From Arachis hypogaea (taxonomy: Eukaryota; Streptophyta; Magnoliopsida; Fabales; Fabaceae), in the NCBI RefSeq assembly GCF_003086295.3, contig NC_092044.1:4428843-4492842 (forward strand): 64,000 nt of DNA, written 5' to 3'. How positions within the stretch are numbered: the first letter of the stretch is position 1; each line of letters opens with the position of its first letter. The notes under the pieces are model-generated. The model did no database searches. It worked only from the letters and a program-made list of their open reading frames with translations, and had not been told where the DNA came from. Shown in pieces: positions 1 through 12,640 of the stretch. A program made the translations under genes and the position numbers.

Positions 1-102
1 GATTTCCTTTTGTTATCCTTCTCCTTGCTTACCTATTTTTCTCCTACTTCAGTTTGAGGTTTTCCATTTTAGCTTATTTGAACAAAAGAAAACATTTTTC
101 AG

Positions 103-1880
103 GTGGTTCAAAACTTGATAGAAACGTCATTGCCTTATATCAACTACAACTATAAAAAATATGCTGTTCGGTAAGAGCTTTTGTTGCTTTAGACATGGAT
201 CATGCAAGGTTTACTTTGTTTATGAGATTGCCACTGTGCAGTAGCTAATTACTGTTCATTGGTTAAGACAAAATAAGGAGAAGGAGGAGAAAGGATCAGC
301 TGGAACATTCCAGTTTACTTCTAGAGTAGAGAAAGAATTCCTTAAGGCTTCTTACACTGCCAGCACTGGCGAGGAGCTTGAGGATGGGTTATTTGATGGT
401 ACTTCTGAATCCACTAGTCTTTCAAATTGCACATAAATACGTAGTTCTTGGTTAATTTCATTTTGGATGATCAAATGTATGCACCAGTAAGAACTCAAAA
501 GCATCACAAGACAAACATTTTGTGTGTATATAACTATATATATTGGGTTTACAACAGTAACATTGTTTAATGGATTTAACTAGAACATCCTTGTTTGATT
601 GCAGATTTTTTGGAGTTGGCACTGCAGTTTGGAATGATTTTGATGTTTGCTTGCGCATTCCCACCTGCATTCGCTATGTCTGCTCTGGTATAAATGCTTT
701 TGTCTGCCTTCCTTTTGTATTCTCTTTTCGTTTAAATGGCCCTTAGTTTAACTATCTTTTATTAAACATTGTTATTGACAACTTAATTCCTACATATTCA
801 GAACAACATTATGGAAATCAGGACAGATGCTTTGAAGCTACTAGCAATGATGAAGCGGCCTGTCCCTCGTGCGTCTGCAACAGTAGGAGCCTGGCTTAAC
901 ATTTTTCAGGTATTTGGTTAATTGACTTTAGATCGTAATGCCAACTATTTCGGATGATCCTCTTCATGAGGGCATCTCATTGCACAAGCCATTTGGTAGC
1001 ATTTGGGAAGGGCAAATCCCCCTCCCTTGCGGCACAAGCAAAGAGATTGTTTTGGAGATATGAATCCTTAACCTCTTAGGTTGCAACTTGCAAGACACCA
1101 CAGATCCTACTATTGTGCCCAGTTTCATCCTCCAACAATCCCCTACAACTGATAGATTACAACATGTGTTCAACAAGTAATTAGTAATATAGAAGATTCA
1201 TTTTCTTAACTAGTGGATAGATAGGAACTTACCGATATCCAGTTTTTAAGTATATTAGGAAAATATTATTAGAACATGGAAGTTATTACAGATACTAATA
1301 AGAAACAAAAATGGTTGGAGGGTGTTTTAGTAATAAAAGTTGCATATCAAATAGGCAGATTGTGTTCTAGCATGAACGAGTATTTCATCTCTAAACCCTG
1401 TTCTTCGTGTTATAAATCATTATACCTAGTTTTTAATTTTATATCACACTGAGAAGAGATTTTCTCTGTTTTGCAGTTTCTCATATTGATGTCCATTTGC
1501 ACTAATTGTGCACTTCTAGCATGGCTATTCGATGAGGAGGGAAAATGGAAGATCGAGCCAGGACTCGTCGTGATTTTGATAATGGAGCATGCTCTATTGT
1601 TGATTAAGTTCGGTTTCTCTCGTTTGGTTCCTGCGGTAATGGACATTATTTCTTCTCATTGTTTTAACATTCTACATTTCATTACTTTCCAATTCAAATT
1701 GTTTCATGTGACATGACACATTATGTTGCTCTATGTCACTGTTTTTCATCACAGGAACCAGCTTGGGTTAGAGCCGCCCGTGCAAAAAACAGTTCGCAAG
1801 CACGAGACATGTATACTAAGAGGCTCTTGAGGACCATTTCTGGAGGAGAAAAGACAAGAGAGCTGAAGAAGATTGAGTAA
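103..1880 (+). CDS. Anoctamin-like (TMEM16 family) membrane protein, 3' part
   Basis: Six exons can be joined in one frame with GT/AG borders: 103-170, 268-398, 605-687, 802-909, 1477-1635 and 1755-1880, ending in TAA. They give the last 224 residues; the 5' part lies outside the window. The protein matches my memory of the single plant anoctamin-like protein (Arabidopsis At1g73020 type). Recognisable stretches are [20 protein letters not shown] (a membrane segment), [14 protein letters not shown], and [24 protein letters not shown]16 proteins are multi-pass membrane proteins that act as ion channels or lipid scramblases; the plant role is poorly known. The hydrophobic segments here would be the last transmembrane helices, and the Lys/Arg-rich end ([12 protein letters not shown]) would be cytosolic. 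Intron 4 (910-1476) is long and AT-rich. No frameshift or early stop is seen, so the gene looks functional. Confidence 0.9.
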
Positions 1881-2349
1881 GGTTTGATGATGTTTTTTTT
1901 TTTAATCTTAGAAGTCACTTCAATGCTGCAAGGTGGTGAAAAATTGCACAAGCCAGGCTTGTTATTTTTGTTGTATGTTGTTAGGAAGGGATTTTGTTGT
2001 TACTGTGGTGATAAGAAATTGCTAGGTAGACTTTTTTTTTTCCGACCGGTGTCTGAGGTTCGGCCTCGACTAATCCAGACCCAACCCGGCCGGTAGCATT
2101 TTTGGCTTTGATAGATAGTCTTCCAACAGGGATAGCTGCATTCATAAAGTTTCAAACTCCAGACCTTAGGTGTTGGTAATTCTACTTATACTATATAGCT
2201 CATTACATATAATTGTGAATACATGTATTAGAATGAATTTATTTTTTTTAATAAGTATATCAGTGAAATGTAGAGTCTCATTTTCATGTTTCTTTTTCTG
2301 TTTTGGATTTTCTTGGATTAAAAAGGAATGTGATCTAATTATATTTAGG
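1881..2349. other. 3' flank of the anoctamin-like gene, no further gene seen
   Basis: The 3' untranslated region of the upstream gene must start here. A short GC-richer patch at about 2040-2095 (GACCGG, CCGGCCGG) stands out from AT-rich surroundings. I see no clear polyadenylation signal and no second coding region. Confidence 0.4.
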
Positions 2350-2605
2350 GTAAAGAGCTCTTTTTGTCCCTAACATTTGCGAGTTTTTTCAAAAATATTT
2401 TAGTTTCATTCAATTTTGTTCTTAACGTTTTCTATTTGCCTCAAATTCATTTCTAAAAGTTTTCAATTTTGTCCTTAATATTTTACAGAGTTAACAATTT
2501 GAGGATAATTTTGACACAAATCGAAAATGTTAAAGATAAAATTGAGTGCAACTAAACGTTAGGAGTATTTTTGAAAAAATCACAACCTTTAAATAAAAAA
2601 TCCTG
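2350..2605. repeat. Palindromic MITE-like element
   Basis: Two arms of roughly 100 bp are imperfect inverted copies. The left arm has TTTTTTCAAAAATATT followed by CAATTTTGTTCTTAACG. The right arm, read on the other strand, has TTTTTTCAAAAATACTCC followed by CAATTTTATCTTTAACA. Foldback units with this wording are common in legume intergenic DNA. No target site duplication could be settled. Confidence 0.55.
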
Positions 2606-3108
2606 ATGACAAAATTCTATATTTCAATGCCGGAATTTCAATCAAATCAACTCGTGTTATTTATGTCTTCAACAAATTCAATTATGTATGACATCCTTTA
2701 CTAAGGGGTGTGTAGCAGATTGCTTGTCAAGATTACTCATAATTTATGTTGGCTCATAGTAAGATTACTAGACTTTGTTGGTGATAATGTTAAAATAATG
2801 AAGTATTTGCAGTGCACGGATGATTTAATCGGCAATAGTTATATAACATACTTCAATATATCGAATGCCCCCATCAGTAATATAATATAAAGTTACATTT
2901 TTAGTAATAGTTGAAACAACAGACATACAAACTATCTCAAGCTTTTAAAGAACATACGATACTACATAATTTATGACAAAGGGCATACATAATTTGTATT
3001 ACGATCCATCGATCATATGGTTCATGCATCATAGCTATGTATATTCCATAGATTCAATTATTTAATGTCACAACTATGTTTATGCATAACCTGTATTTTC
3101 TCCATGTA
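2606..3108. other. AT-rich intergenic stretch
   Basis: Nothing coding is visible. This interval separates the anoctamin-like gene (+) from gene A (-); the two genes converge here, so it probably holds both 3' ends. Confidence 0.4.
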
Positions 3109-6100
3109 TCATGGTAAAAGATTTGGCTGGAAATAATGCATGAAAGTCTTCCAATCAATATCAGCTGAAGGCCTTGGTTTATGTCCATCCTCAAAGTTAT
3201 TTGATTCTACAATATTATTTATTCTAATAGTTAATTAGAAGACTCCAATTCACATTGAATCACTCTTATTAATATACATTTTAATTTAAAAACATAATAT
3301 AATATATTAGTTTTTAAGCATATAAAAAGTATATTAGATCATTTTCAATTGACATAAAGTTTTATAGAAATTAATAATTATCTATATATGATATAAACTT
3401 CTAATTTAATAATTGATTTTGTAAAAATTTACACAAATAAAAATTTATTCAATGCCTCATAACATTTACTTAAAATTACTAGCATTTTGATCCTTAATCA
3501 TATTTTATAACAAGTTTATTTGCTTAATAACAATTCAAGAAGTGTTAGAATAGAATTATTATGTTTGAATTTCCAATTGCTAAAGAATATTCACTTACAA
3601 CCACTTAAGTCAAAATAACTAAGTTAGCTTTTAGAATAAAGTTATATATACTTTTAATAAATAAAAGGGCTTGTTAGAAAGAGTAAAAAAAAGAGTTTTA
3701 AATAATAGAATGTCTCACCAATATCTTCCATGCTTAATGGTTGATGAGAAATTGAATGAGGATGGTAATCCCTTTTAGTTGAAAACATTGGAGAAGGAAT
3801 AAGAGGTTGATAGTATCCAATCAAGTTTGTTGTATGAATATGGTGACGAGGATGTGCATCTTGCTCCTTTACCCTTGGATTTGTATGTGGATTATTTGGA
3901 TGTTTTCTCTTTTCTACTGATGGCAAATTTCGATAACTCGGATGATAATCAATTTGGTTATTTGTTGAATCTTCTAATAACTCAGAAACCTTTGCATTAT
4001 CTGTTGGAAGTTTATACTCTAGTTAATAAATTAAAAAAATAATCAGACATTTATAGTAAAATCAAATTTTCATAACAACAACAAATGACACCAATGTATT
4101 TTGATATTTTTATTCGTATTTTGATCATCAATATAAATCTAATTTTATTATATTCTTTGTGAAATGTGATTATAAATGTGATATTAGTTTGATTTTAAAT
4201 GTAAATATAGGTAACCTTTTGTAGTTGATTTTTGGGGGGTTTATATAATATAGTTTGTCTAAAGTTGACAATTTTGTTAGTTGCGCCTTGGAGAGTGAAA
4301 AATTAATGGATTTATTTGGATGTATAAAATGTGAAGTCAAACTAATTTTAATTATAAAAATATTATGTGTACATTAAAATTAATTATTTTTTATATATAT
4401 ATATTTTCATGTATTATTTAATTTATTTTTATGTATATTTTATATTTTAATATATACATTAATTTTAATAACTAATTTTAGTACATATTTAATATATAGT
4501 TGCTTCAATTGTCATAAATATGGATAATAAAAAAATATTGAGAATAAAAGATATGAAATAATAAGTTTTTTTAAGAGTGCATAATAATGTTTGGTACTAA
4601 AAGGTTCGTTTTGTTAAAAATCTAAGCAACTTCTCTTCATAATAATCAGAATGTTCTAAAAATATATTTTCTTGACAAAAACCAGTAGCTATTATTCCAG
4701 TATAAACAAGATATTTATCAATTAACTTTTAGCGAACAGATCATTTATAATTTATTAAATAATAAACAACCCATAAAATCGTTAGCAAAAGAAGATAATA
4801 TTATTGGCTGATGGAGACAAAAAAATATGAAAAATAAATTTTAAATAATAGCCAATTTTTTTATGTCGAATTTTTATCTGAAGTTATTTTTTATAATAAA
4901 TTTTAAATATTTAAAATTTATTAATTTTTTATTTTTAAATTAAATATATTAATTATTTAATTTTTTTTAATAATTAGAAACTAAACTTAGGCCCGTTTAG
5001 AAAGTTTTAAAAATAATTTTTTTTAGTTTTTGATTTATGAAATGCAGTAATATTAATGTCTGGTACAATTTTTAAAATCAAATTGTAGTTTTTTAAAAAA
5101 TTATTTAGAAATTTAGAGAGAAGTTAAAAAAAATAACTTCTCTTATAATACTGCTACTTTTTATCATATTTCTATAAAATAAAAATTTTTAGAACTAAAA
5201 ATCCAAACACAATAACTTATTTATAAGTTACTTTTAATATAGTCATTATTGTTTAAACTATTCTTTCAGAAAAACTTAATTAAGTTGTTTACCCGACCTT
5301 AGTCACTGTAGCAATCACACCTTAAAAAATATATATTATTAGAATGCCTCACCAATATCTTCCAAGCTTAATGGCTGATGAACATTTGAATGAGTATGGT
5401 GATCCCTTTCAGTTGAATACATTGGAGAAGTAATAAAAGGTTGATAGTATCCAATCAAATAATTAGTTGTATGAATATTATTGTGGCGACGAGGAGGAAA
5501 ATCTTGCTCCGGTTCTGGATTTGGACGTTGTGGCGGTGTTGGATATGGATCCATCGGTGGAATTGGTTGAACCGGTTTTATTTGCATTGGATATACCATG
5601 GATCTCTCTTTTTGATAGTAATCAGTTTCGCCACTTGCTGAATCTTCTAATGCATAATAAACGAAAAAACAATGTGTTAAATTAATTAAGATTGTAAAAT
5701 AAATATTTTCTTGACAAAAACCATTTCTAGTGTAAATAAGCTAAGTTAAAGATACAACTGATTTTATCAACATTTACCAAACAGATTATTTATGATTTAA
5801 CAAATAATAAAAAATGCATAAAAGTATTAATAAAAAATAATAAAATAGTTCAAATTTATTTTATTTAATATTTATTAATTTTTATATTTATTAATTCTAA
5901 TAATAATTAATAAATATTAAATAAAATAAATTCTATCTGTTTTTTATTTTTTTTTGTTATTAAATATTTTCGTAATATTATTATATTTGATAGTCACATT
6001 TTTACCAGTATCCACAAGGTCATGGCTCTGCCCTCTTTCCATATCATGCAACAATGTTGGATGCTTCATCAAGTTGTTTCCTTTGTCTTTGTGAGAGTAT

Positions 6101-6684
6101 TTTACCCCTACATGCATGTATGATATATTAGTAATTAATTAATAAAATTAAACAGGTTATTTTTATTAAAAATATAATTATTCATTTATGTGTCTGTTTT
6201 TATTAATTTAAATTTTTTTAAAAATAATTTTTTATTATATAATATCAGAACTTTTATAATCGAAATACACCTATGATTCCACTTATGTAGGAGAAACATT
6301 ATTATAAAATATTCATGAGATATACTAACAATAATGTTACTAACACTTGCCTTATCTTGTTAACTATAATTAATTAACACTACACTATTTTGATATATAA
6401 AAATATTTGGTAACTAAAAAAATTTAGTCGAAATTTATCTTACTTAATATTTATTAATTGCTGTAATAATAATAATTATTAAATAAGATAAATTTTAGCT
6501 TTTTTTCGTCTTTCTAATATGACTGTTTAATATACATAGAGTGTGTGTGGAGAAAAAAATGATAAAAAAAAATCAAAGAGAAAACTAATAACTCACTCTC
6601 AGATAGTTCACGAGTCAATACATGAGAGCACAAGTGAAGAAACACAAAAAGAATGAAGGGAAGATAGGCCTTTGAGTCAGTCAT
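3109..6684 (-). CDS. Gene A: secreted Pro/Tyr/His-rich modular protein, intact
   Basis: Five exons join without a stop: 6597-6684, 6006-6107, 5353-5646, 3719-3973 and 3109-3206 (TGA at 3109-3111), giving 278 residues. Every intron is phase 1. Exon 1 is a signal peptide (MTDSKAYLPFILFVFLHLCS, then HVLTRELSE). Exon 2 is a 34-residue 'V' module (KHPTLLHDMERGQ). Exons 3 and 4 are two divergent copies of a 'P' module sharing IHTTN, LIGYYQP, SPM.ST.RD.H, HQPLS and EDIG; exon 3 also has MVYPM and a proline-rich stretch. Exon 5 is a C-terminal module (RPSADIDWKTFM, ending NLLP). No cysteine pattern or transmembrane segment follows the signal peptide, so a cell-wall or apoplastic protein is likely. 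I do not recognise the family. Genes B and C are paralogues. The intact frame over five exons with matching phases makes this gene model strong even though its function is unknown. Confidence 0.8.
4985..5300. repeat. Possible MITE inside gene A intron 3
   Basis: The left edge reads TTAGGCCCGTTTAGAAAG. The right edge, on the other strand, reads TAAGGTCGGGTAAACAAC, an imperfect inverted match. The interior is AT-rich with no coding sign. It lies between the two P-module exons. Confidence 0.35.
5836..5945. repeat. Short AT-rich palindrome in gene A intron 2
   Basis: An arm of the type ATTTATTTTATTTAATATTTATTAAT is followed by its inverse, which ends AAATAAAATAAATTCTA. Relatives sit at 6415-6505, 25540-25620 and 35236-35315, all in introns of genes A, B and C. 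It looks like a small non-autonomous palindromic element. Confidence 0.5.
6415..6505. repeat. Short AT-rich palindrome in gene A intron 1
   Basis: GAAATTTATCTTACTTAAT near the left edge is answered by ATTAAATAAGATAAATTTTA at the right, so the unit folds on itself. It belongs to the same small family as 5836-5945. Confidence 0.5.
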
Positions 6685-6734
6685 TTTGTAATAAAGTAAT
6701 TAAAGTATGTATAATGAAGTGATTCAATACCTCA

Positions 6735-6745
6735 TTATATATAAA
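6735..6745 (-). promoter_or_regulatory. Probable TATA box of gene A
   Basis: On the - strand TTTATATATAA lies about 55 bases upstream of the gene A start codon at 6684. That spacing would leave a short 5' leader. This is the best TATA match near the gene; no transcript data support it here. Confidence 0.45.
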
Positions 6746-7244
6746 GGTTAAGAATCGAAAATCGATAATAACAATAATAGCCAATATTGAAAGCCAAGAG
6801 CCAAGTATGTAATTAGAAAAATACCATTATTTCAACTTTTATAGTTATTAACATGTGAATGGACCGTTCTAATTTTTCTATTTAATTCCCTTTATATATT
6901 TTATGTAAATTTGCATAGGTCGTGTGAAAAACCTTTGCAATTTGCTCCTCTTCTATATGTCCTTTGCAAATTGCATAGAAGCCCAATTTAATAATGAAAG
7001 CATTGAGTGAGATATAGAAATCGGTTGTCAAAATATATAGAACTGGTATTTTTATTATAAAATTAATTTTTTTAAAAAAATTTATATTTCAATATTTAAT
7101 TTTTATTATAAAATTTAAAAAATAATAATATCTATTTTTTAATAAATATTAAAGATTTTATCAAATGAAAGGAAAAAAAATGAGATTCGTATTCTACTTC
7201 AGTACTTTTTGTGCTGTGAACGATTTATGGGTTAATATTTTTCT

Positions 7245-7475
7245 TGTTAGAAGTGTTTTTTAGATAGCCCCTAAGTTAAGGGGAATAGATTTTTTCAATT
7301 TTTTTTAATAATTGAGAGAGTAAAATGTAATCTCTTACTATTAATTTTATAAGTAAAATCAAGAAAAAACATAAAAGAAAAAGTATTGAAGAGTTAGAAA
7401 TCACATTTTACTTACTCAATTGTTAAAAAAATTAAAAGAATCTATTTAAAATACCTAAAAAAAAGTGTCATAGCG
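7245..7475. repeat. Palindromic MITE upstream of gene A
   Basis: The left arm (AATAGATTTTTTCAATTTTT, then AATTGAGAGAGTAAAATG) is matched in inverse by the right arm (on the other strand, AATAGATTCTTTTAATTTTT, then AATTGAGTAAGTAAAATG). It is absent from the homologous flank of gene B, so it probably inserted after that copy split off. Confidence 0.55.
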
Positions 7476-7479
7476 ATAA

Positions 7480-7763
7480 CGGTGACATATTAGACTATAT
7501 TGGTTAAAAAAGCTAAGAAAAACAGAACGAGTGAAAATGGAAGAGAGAATTCCTTAATTATTTTAAAGGAAAATATTTTACAATAAAATTAAATGTCACT
7601 TTTTAAACTAAATTTTCAATTATGTCATCGCACGACGCTACTTTTTCTTCGTCGTCATCGACGTCATCTTCATTGCACGTTCAATCAAGTGCGCTACTTC
7701 TTTATCGTCATCGTAGTCTTTTTCTTTGCACGTTTTTTTCTTCAGTGTTGTACTTATCGTTGT
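7480..7763. other. Gene A 5' flank, homologous to the gene B flank
   Basis: This stretch aligns with 27885-28180, upstream of gene B. Both contain AGGAAAATATTTTACAATAA, a TTTAAACTAAATTTT run and GTAGTCTTTTTCTTTGCACG. It shows that the duplication leading to A and B carried several hundred bases of upstream DNA. Short open frames here are Ser/Val-rich low-complexity artefacts. Confidence 0.65.
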
Positions 7764-8290
7764 CACTATAAGAAAATGCTAAAATAGTGACCGATTTTAG
7801 CGACAAAAAAAAATTTGGTTGCTAATAGCGACCGATTTAATGACCGATATAGAATTTTCAGGACCAAAAAAGTATTGGTCGCTAAATTATATTCAGCAAC
7901 TGATTTTAGCGACCAACAAAATCAGTCACTAATAGCAACCGAATAAGCGACCGATAAGATTTTAATACAACTAGAATAAAGCTGATCACTAAAATTGGTC
8001 GTTATTTGTAATTTAGCGACCGAATTAACAATCAAAATAGAAAGTAACGTCTTTAGGACTGTTGGTCACAAGATCAGTCGCTCCCAATTTTGCAACTCAT
8101 AGTGAAATAGGGTGAATAACTGTTTGATCGCTAATTCGGTTGCTAACACACTGGTCGCTAAATTGGTTGCTAATTGTTAAGTTAGCAACTGTTAATGACT
8201 AATAAAACCAGTCACTAATAGCCACCAAATTAGTGATCAATTAGTTTTATACAATCAGAATAAAATTGGTCGATTACAACATGGCATGCA
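7764..8290. mobile_element. One end of a CACTA (En/Spm-like) transposon
   Basis: It starts CACTATAAGAAAATGC and is followed by the dense subterminal motif typical of CACTA ends: TTAGCGACC, AGCGACCGAT, GGTCGCTAA and variants, repeated in both orientations up to about 8290. In the homologous flank of gene B the sequence continues differently at this point. I did not find the partner end (expected to finish TAGTG), so the element is truncated, or rearranged past recognition. Confidence 0.65.
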
Positions 8291-11200
8291 GAATAAAAGG
8301 ATTGGAATTAATTTATGTTTTTTTATTTAATGTGAATATACTGTGTAACACTCTTACTATTAGAATGTCACATTTTTTTACTGCGCCACTTTGATAGCAA
8401 GAAGTATTAGACGACTTCATATACTTAATAATAAAATAGGAGCCGTTGACTCGAAACCGTATCTCCGTTTTCTTTGAAAAGGCGGAAAAATACTTTATCT
8501 TAAAAACAAACAAGCATATACTTATATACAAAAGTTCTTACATAAGTAGCATATGAATATAATATATATGCAAAACATACAATTCCTATCCCTCTTACAA
8601 AATATAATATTGATGGCGAGGGATAAATAAATAATAACTAAGCAACATCGAATAAGCAAAATGCAATAAAACTCTTCGTGAGCCTCGTTATCCGTCTCCT
8701 GAAAAGATAAAGTTGTAGGAGAGTGAGAACCTAGCCACACGGTCTCACCACAGAGTTTCAGAATTGTCATAAGAAGATATTTAACAAAAAAATCGTTTTC
8801 AACCTCAATGATTATCGTTGTCTTATGAATCCTTTAAAAACCGATGGTTTAACCATAAAAAATTCAAAACTTTTTTAAAAGAAATCAGTTAATTGACCAG
8901 AAATCCAAACTCATTTTTCTTATAAAAGAATCTTAAAAATTTTCTATCAATATGAATGACCAACCTGTTCCAAACATGGGTTCATTAAGTCTATACTGAA
9001 CCAGCTTGATATTTCATACTTTACTAAATCTTAATCAGAAACCAACCACGAAATCAATCAACACTATCATCAATTCAGCACCAATACTCAATCAACAAAA
9101 GTACCATACTAGAGCAAACACATGCAAAACAGATAAGGAATGCACAGGTATAGATATCCGTTACAGCAAATAGTTCAAATAATAGTTACTAACAGTTAAG
9201 CAATTAGGCAAAAAAAAAAAAAAACAAATTCAAACTCAAACAAAGCATGCAAATGCATATGATGCATATCTACGCTATGGCTAATGAGTTCATCTGTCGG
9301 TTATACAGCCAACTCGACATGTCCTGGTAGCTAATCATTGAACAGTCCCTCTGTACGCGCATTCCCAAGCTCAATAATATTAATGAGAAAAATTCCAAGC
9401 TCATCCATGGGGAGAGACAAAGCCCTAAGCTCAAATTCATATCTATATGCATGCCCACGGAGGAAACCGAAGAGTTAAAGTGCCCAGTCACCTGTCTCAA
9501 TTTTGTAAGTCTCATATACTTTTAATTCATTATCATCATCAATTCATATCTCATTTCCACATTCATTTCAAAAATCATACTTTAAAACAAATCCTCATCA
9601 TCCTTTATTCAAATTCAATCATCATCATCCACCCTCTCATTCCGTTTATCAACAATCCCAATTCAAAACATAATTTATTCTTTTCTAAATAAATCAAACT
9701 TAAAATATATAATCTCTAAAACCAAATCTTTTTAAATAATTACTTCAAACGAAGCTCCAATTTTTATAAAATTTTGACAGCATCTCTTCTAAAATTCAGA
9801 CTCTGCCACCCTTTTTGGGTCCCATCCAAACATTCCTCAAATCCTTCTCAACCATTTCCAAATCTCAATCAATTTCCAAAATTCAACCAGTTCTTATATG
9901 AAATTATTTTCAAATTGAACCAATTCCAATAATAAGTCTTTTTCAAAATCAAACAAATGCAGATATTAAATCATTTATAAAATCAAAGTAATTCAAAATC
10001 AAACCGCTTTCAAAATCAATTTATTTTCATATCTCTAATCATTTCCAAAGCCAATTCATTTATATTATCAAATTAACTTCAAAATCAAGAAAACCACTCT
10101 TCATAATAATCAACTCAATAACCTTACAAATCAATTTCTTATCAACAATTGCACACCACTCAAGCAATCAGTAATCCAGTCCAGCAAACAACCACATCTA
10201 CAAGACAAACATAATCACAAAAATATATTTTTTTACATTAATATCTATTTATAACAACTCTGTAACATAAAATAAATTTTAAGAAAAATTCCTACCTCAA
10301 TTATTCGCAATTCGCATAATTAAACGCATTGAATTCTTTTTTCCCTCAACTCATCACAACAGAAGCCACAATCACAGTTCTAAATCACTTCTGCAGTAAC
10401 CACAGCTACTCTAATCGCAATAAGAAATGATCAAAACTCAATCAAATAGCAAATAGCTTTGCAAAACCTCAACCACATATAATAGAACAACAACTAAAAG
10501 AGTTTCGGAGCAAGAACGAATTATTGTACCAACAAGGAACTAAGTATAGCGCAGCCATAGCTCCATGGGTTAACTCTGGCAAGCTCCAACAACGGCGGCT
10601 TCAACCAGCAGCGAAAAAACTCACTGCAACAACATCATCAAACATATACGATTTAAGCGACAACCAATATCGTAACAAGGATTTCAACGGACAAGGAAAG
10701 AAATCTGAAACAAGGCTAAAGCTTACCAAGAAGACGGAGGCTCTGACACTCGGGAGAACAAAACCTGGCATAAACGAACCAGAGCTGGAACCCAAACTGG
10801 AGTGGGATGGGATTTGGTAGTTGCAAGGGCATCCTTTGGTAGCTGCAGCTACGGTTTTCTGGCACTATTCAGTAAGCAGAGCAGAACAGTGGCGAAAACT
10901 TCCACTCCCGTCACCTCCCTTCTTCCGGCGACAAACTCTTGCAGCAAGGATGGCCCAACTCTAACTCCGCTCCAATCCTTGGCAGTTCACCCCTCTTACA
11001 GAAGAGTGAAACTTCCAAGGTTGAAACAAGTTCAAATCCAATGCTATCTTCTCCTCCAACATTAGAGTTCACAGCGGTGATATCAGAAGAGAGAGGACTT
11101 TGAATCTGTTACATGCAACTTACCATCTCTCTCATCCTTTTTCTTCAAGCTCCTTTGCCCCAAGATTTATTTCTGATTGTTGATAAGCTTCTGACTATAT

Positions 11201-11768
11201 TTGACTTCACTTTCTCCATGGTTGCTTGATTTGTACTTGAGACTTGGTGAATTTCTTCGATATGTGTTGGAGTAGCTCAAATGAGAAAATTAACTTTTGA
11301 AGATGTTCTGACCGGATGCAATATTCTCTTTTGTTGTAGCTCAAAAACTTGCTTGAACTTGGTAACATATTTTTTGTTCTTCACCAAACCTAGCCCCAAA
11401 AATTTCCTGTTCTTTCTTTCTTCTTTGTTCAAAGATTGACTTGATAAAAAGAGAAAAAGAGAAGAGAGAAGAGAGAGGAGAGAGGAGAGAGGGTTTGACT
11501 TTCGGTGAAAGCTAGAATAAATTTCAATTGAATTAAATTTGGGGTTCAAGTTTCTGAAAGTGGTATTTTTTTTATGCTTCTTAGAATGGGTTTGAATCTT
11601 TGTTTTACTCACTGCCCCTTTGTTTTGGATGAGAAACATTTATGGTAGTGGTACTTGACCATTGGACTTTGATTGTGAGTTTTGGGCTGGTATGTATGTG
11701 AGCTCTATTTCTTTTTTCTTGGGCCCTTGTTACTTAATTAATTTTCTTTACACAAACACAACAAAATC
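8291..11768. other. No gene seen; possible LTR-retrotransposon remnants
   Basis: About 3.5 kb without a supportable gene. 8300-9700 includes a phrase (GAACCTAGCCACACGGTCTC at about 8730) that I associate with noncoding ends of legume gypsy elements, a weak recollection. 9500-10300 is AC-rich low complexity. 10500-11060 is GC-richer and gives open frames of up to 98 codons with no recognisable domain. The 120-codon - strand frame at 11277-11639 is Ser/Leu-rich and arises from a purine-rich AGAGAGGAGAG tract. Confidence 0.35.
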
Positions 11769-11779
11769 ATACAAACAAA

Positions 11780-11972
11780 AACCCACTTGTGTTGGTCGAG
11801 TGGTCAACTCACTCGTCCGCTTAAACAAGTGTCGGGGTTTGAATCCCGCCTTGTGCATGCATCAATCTATTAGCCAGCGGCAGACCTTTAAATGGAGTTC
11901 AGATCCGCGACGGATTAGTCCTTAACCTGTTGGGTTGGGAGATACCGTACCGTAGACAACCAAAAAAAAAAT
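11780..11972 (+). mobile_element. tRNA-derived SINE with 11-bp TSD
   Basis: The head carries RNA polymerase III signals: an A-box-like GTGTTGGTCGAGTGGTC and a B box GGGGTTTGAATCC, followed by a body ending ACCGTAGACAACC and an A-run. It is flanked by the exact repeat ATACAAACAAA at 11769-11779 and 11973-11983. A tRNA-like head, an A tail and an 11-bp direct repeat together define a SINE insertion. The perfect TSD suggests a fairly recent event. Confidence 0.85.
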
Positions 11973-12089
11973 ATACAAACAAATATCCTAATAATATTTG
12001 TTCATCATTTTAATCAATGATTAATTTTCCAAACTCAATAGATGTCTTTTTGGAATATGTTATCATTAATTTTTCGTGCCTAACTGCAG

Positions 12090-12640
12090 CCAATGAATGA
12101 TTTTTTAACAAGATTCATAATTCAATTAGTCCTTCTGGATTAATAATGCCAGATTTGGCCCTTGTCTGCATAGGATACTTGTTAATAGGTTTAACTGTAG
12201 AGGGTGAATTCTCTAATTGAACAACTACCCCACCTATAGGAATACTATCAGGAGGTTTAATATTGTGTAATTCTTGATTTTAGACAGAAGAGGTAGGAAT
12301 AGGTGATACAAGTGTTTGGGAGTTTTGGGCAGACTGAGTAGTAGTTGATAAGTCATTGGTTTGTGTGTGAATAGAAGGGATTGGAGGTTGTGTTTGATTA
12401 GAAGTAGTTGGAAAGGTAAGTATTGGTATAGAAAGAGTAGTATGAGGAAACTGAGATGGGTTTGATACAGTGAAATTTGATGGAAAAAATTCTGCATAAG
12501 GGAATTGATTTTCATCAAACAAAACATGTCTTGTGATGAAAATTTTACCACTTCTTGTAAGGCATTTATAGCCTTTATGATGTGGAGCATGCCCTAAAAA
12601 GATAGCTAAGTCAGATTTATGCAGAAGCAAAACTAAGCAG
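12090..12640 (-). pseudogene. Ty1-copia polyprotein fragment
   Basis: The - strand from about 12630 encodes KSDLAIFLGHAPHHKGYKCL and then TRHVLFDENQFPYAEFF, the conserved region after the copia integrase core. A Pro/Ser/Thr-rich spacer follows. A further short stretch (MQTRAKSGI, at about 12170) matches the segment just before reverse transcriptase. The frame breaks between them and no LTRs are seen nearby, so this is an isolated remnant. It resembles the same region of the element at 38.3-47.7 kb. Confidence 0.75.

Noticed and set aside
964..1176. 70-codon - strand open frame in the anoctamin-like gene intron 4
   Set aside because: No recognisable domain, lies wholly in an intron, and the composition is not protein-like.
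9447..11640. Several open frames of 81-120 codons (for example 10524-10820 and 11277-11639)
   Set aside because: Low-complexity His/Ile/Ser or Ser/Leu sequence from AC-rich or AGAGAG tracts; no motif, no splice partner, no conserved neighbour.
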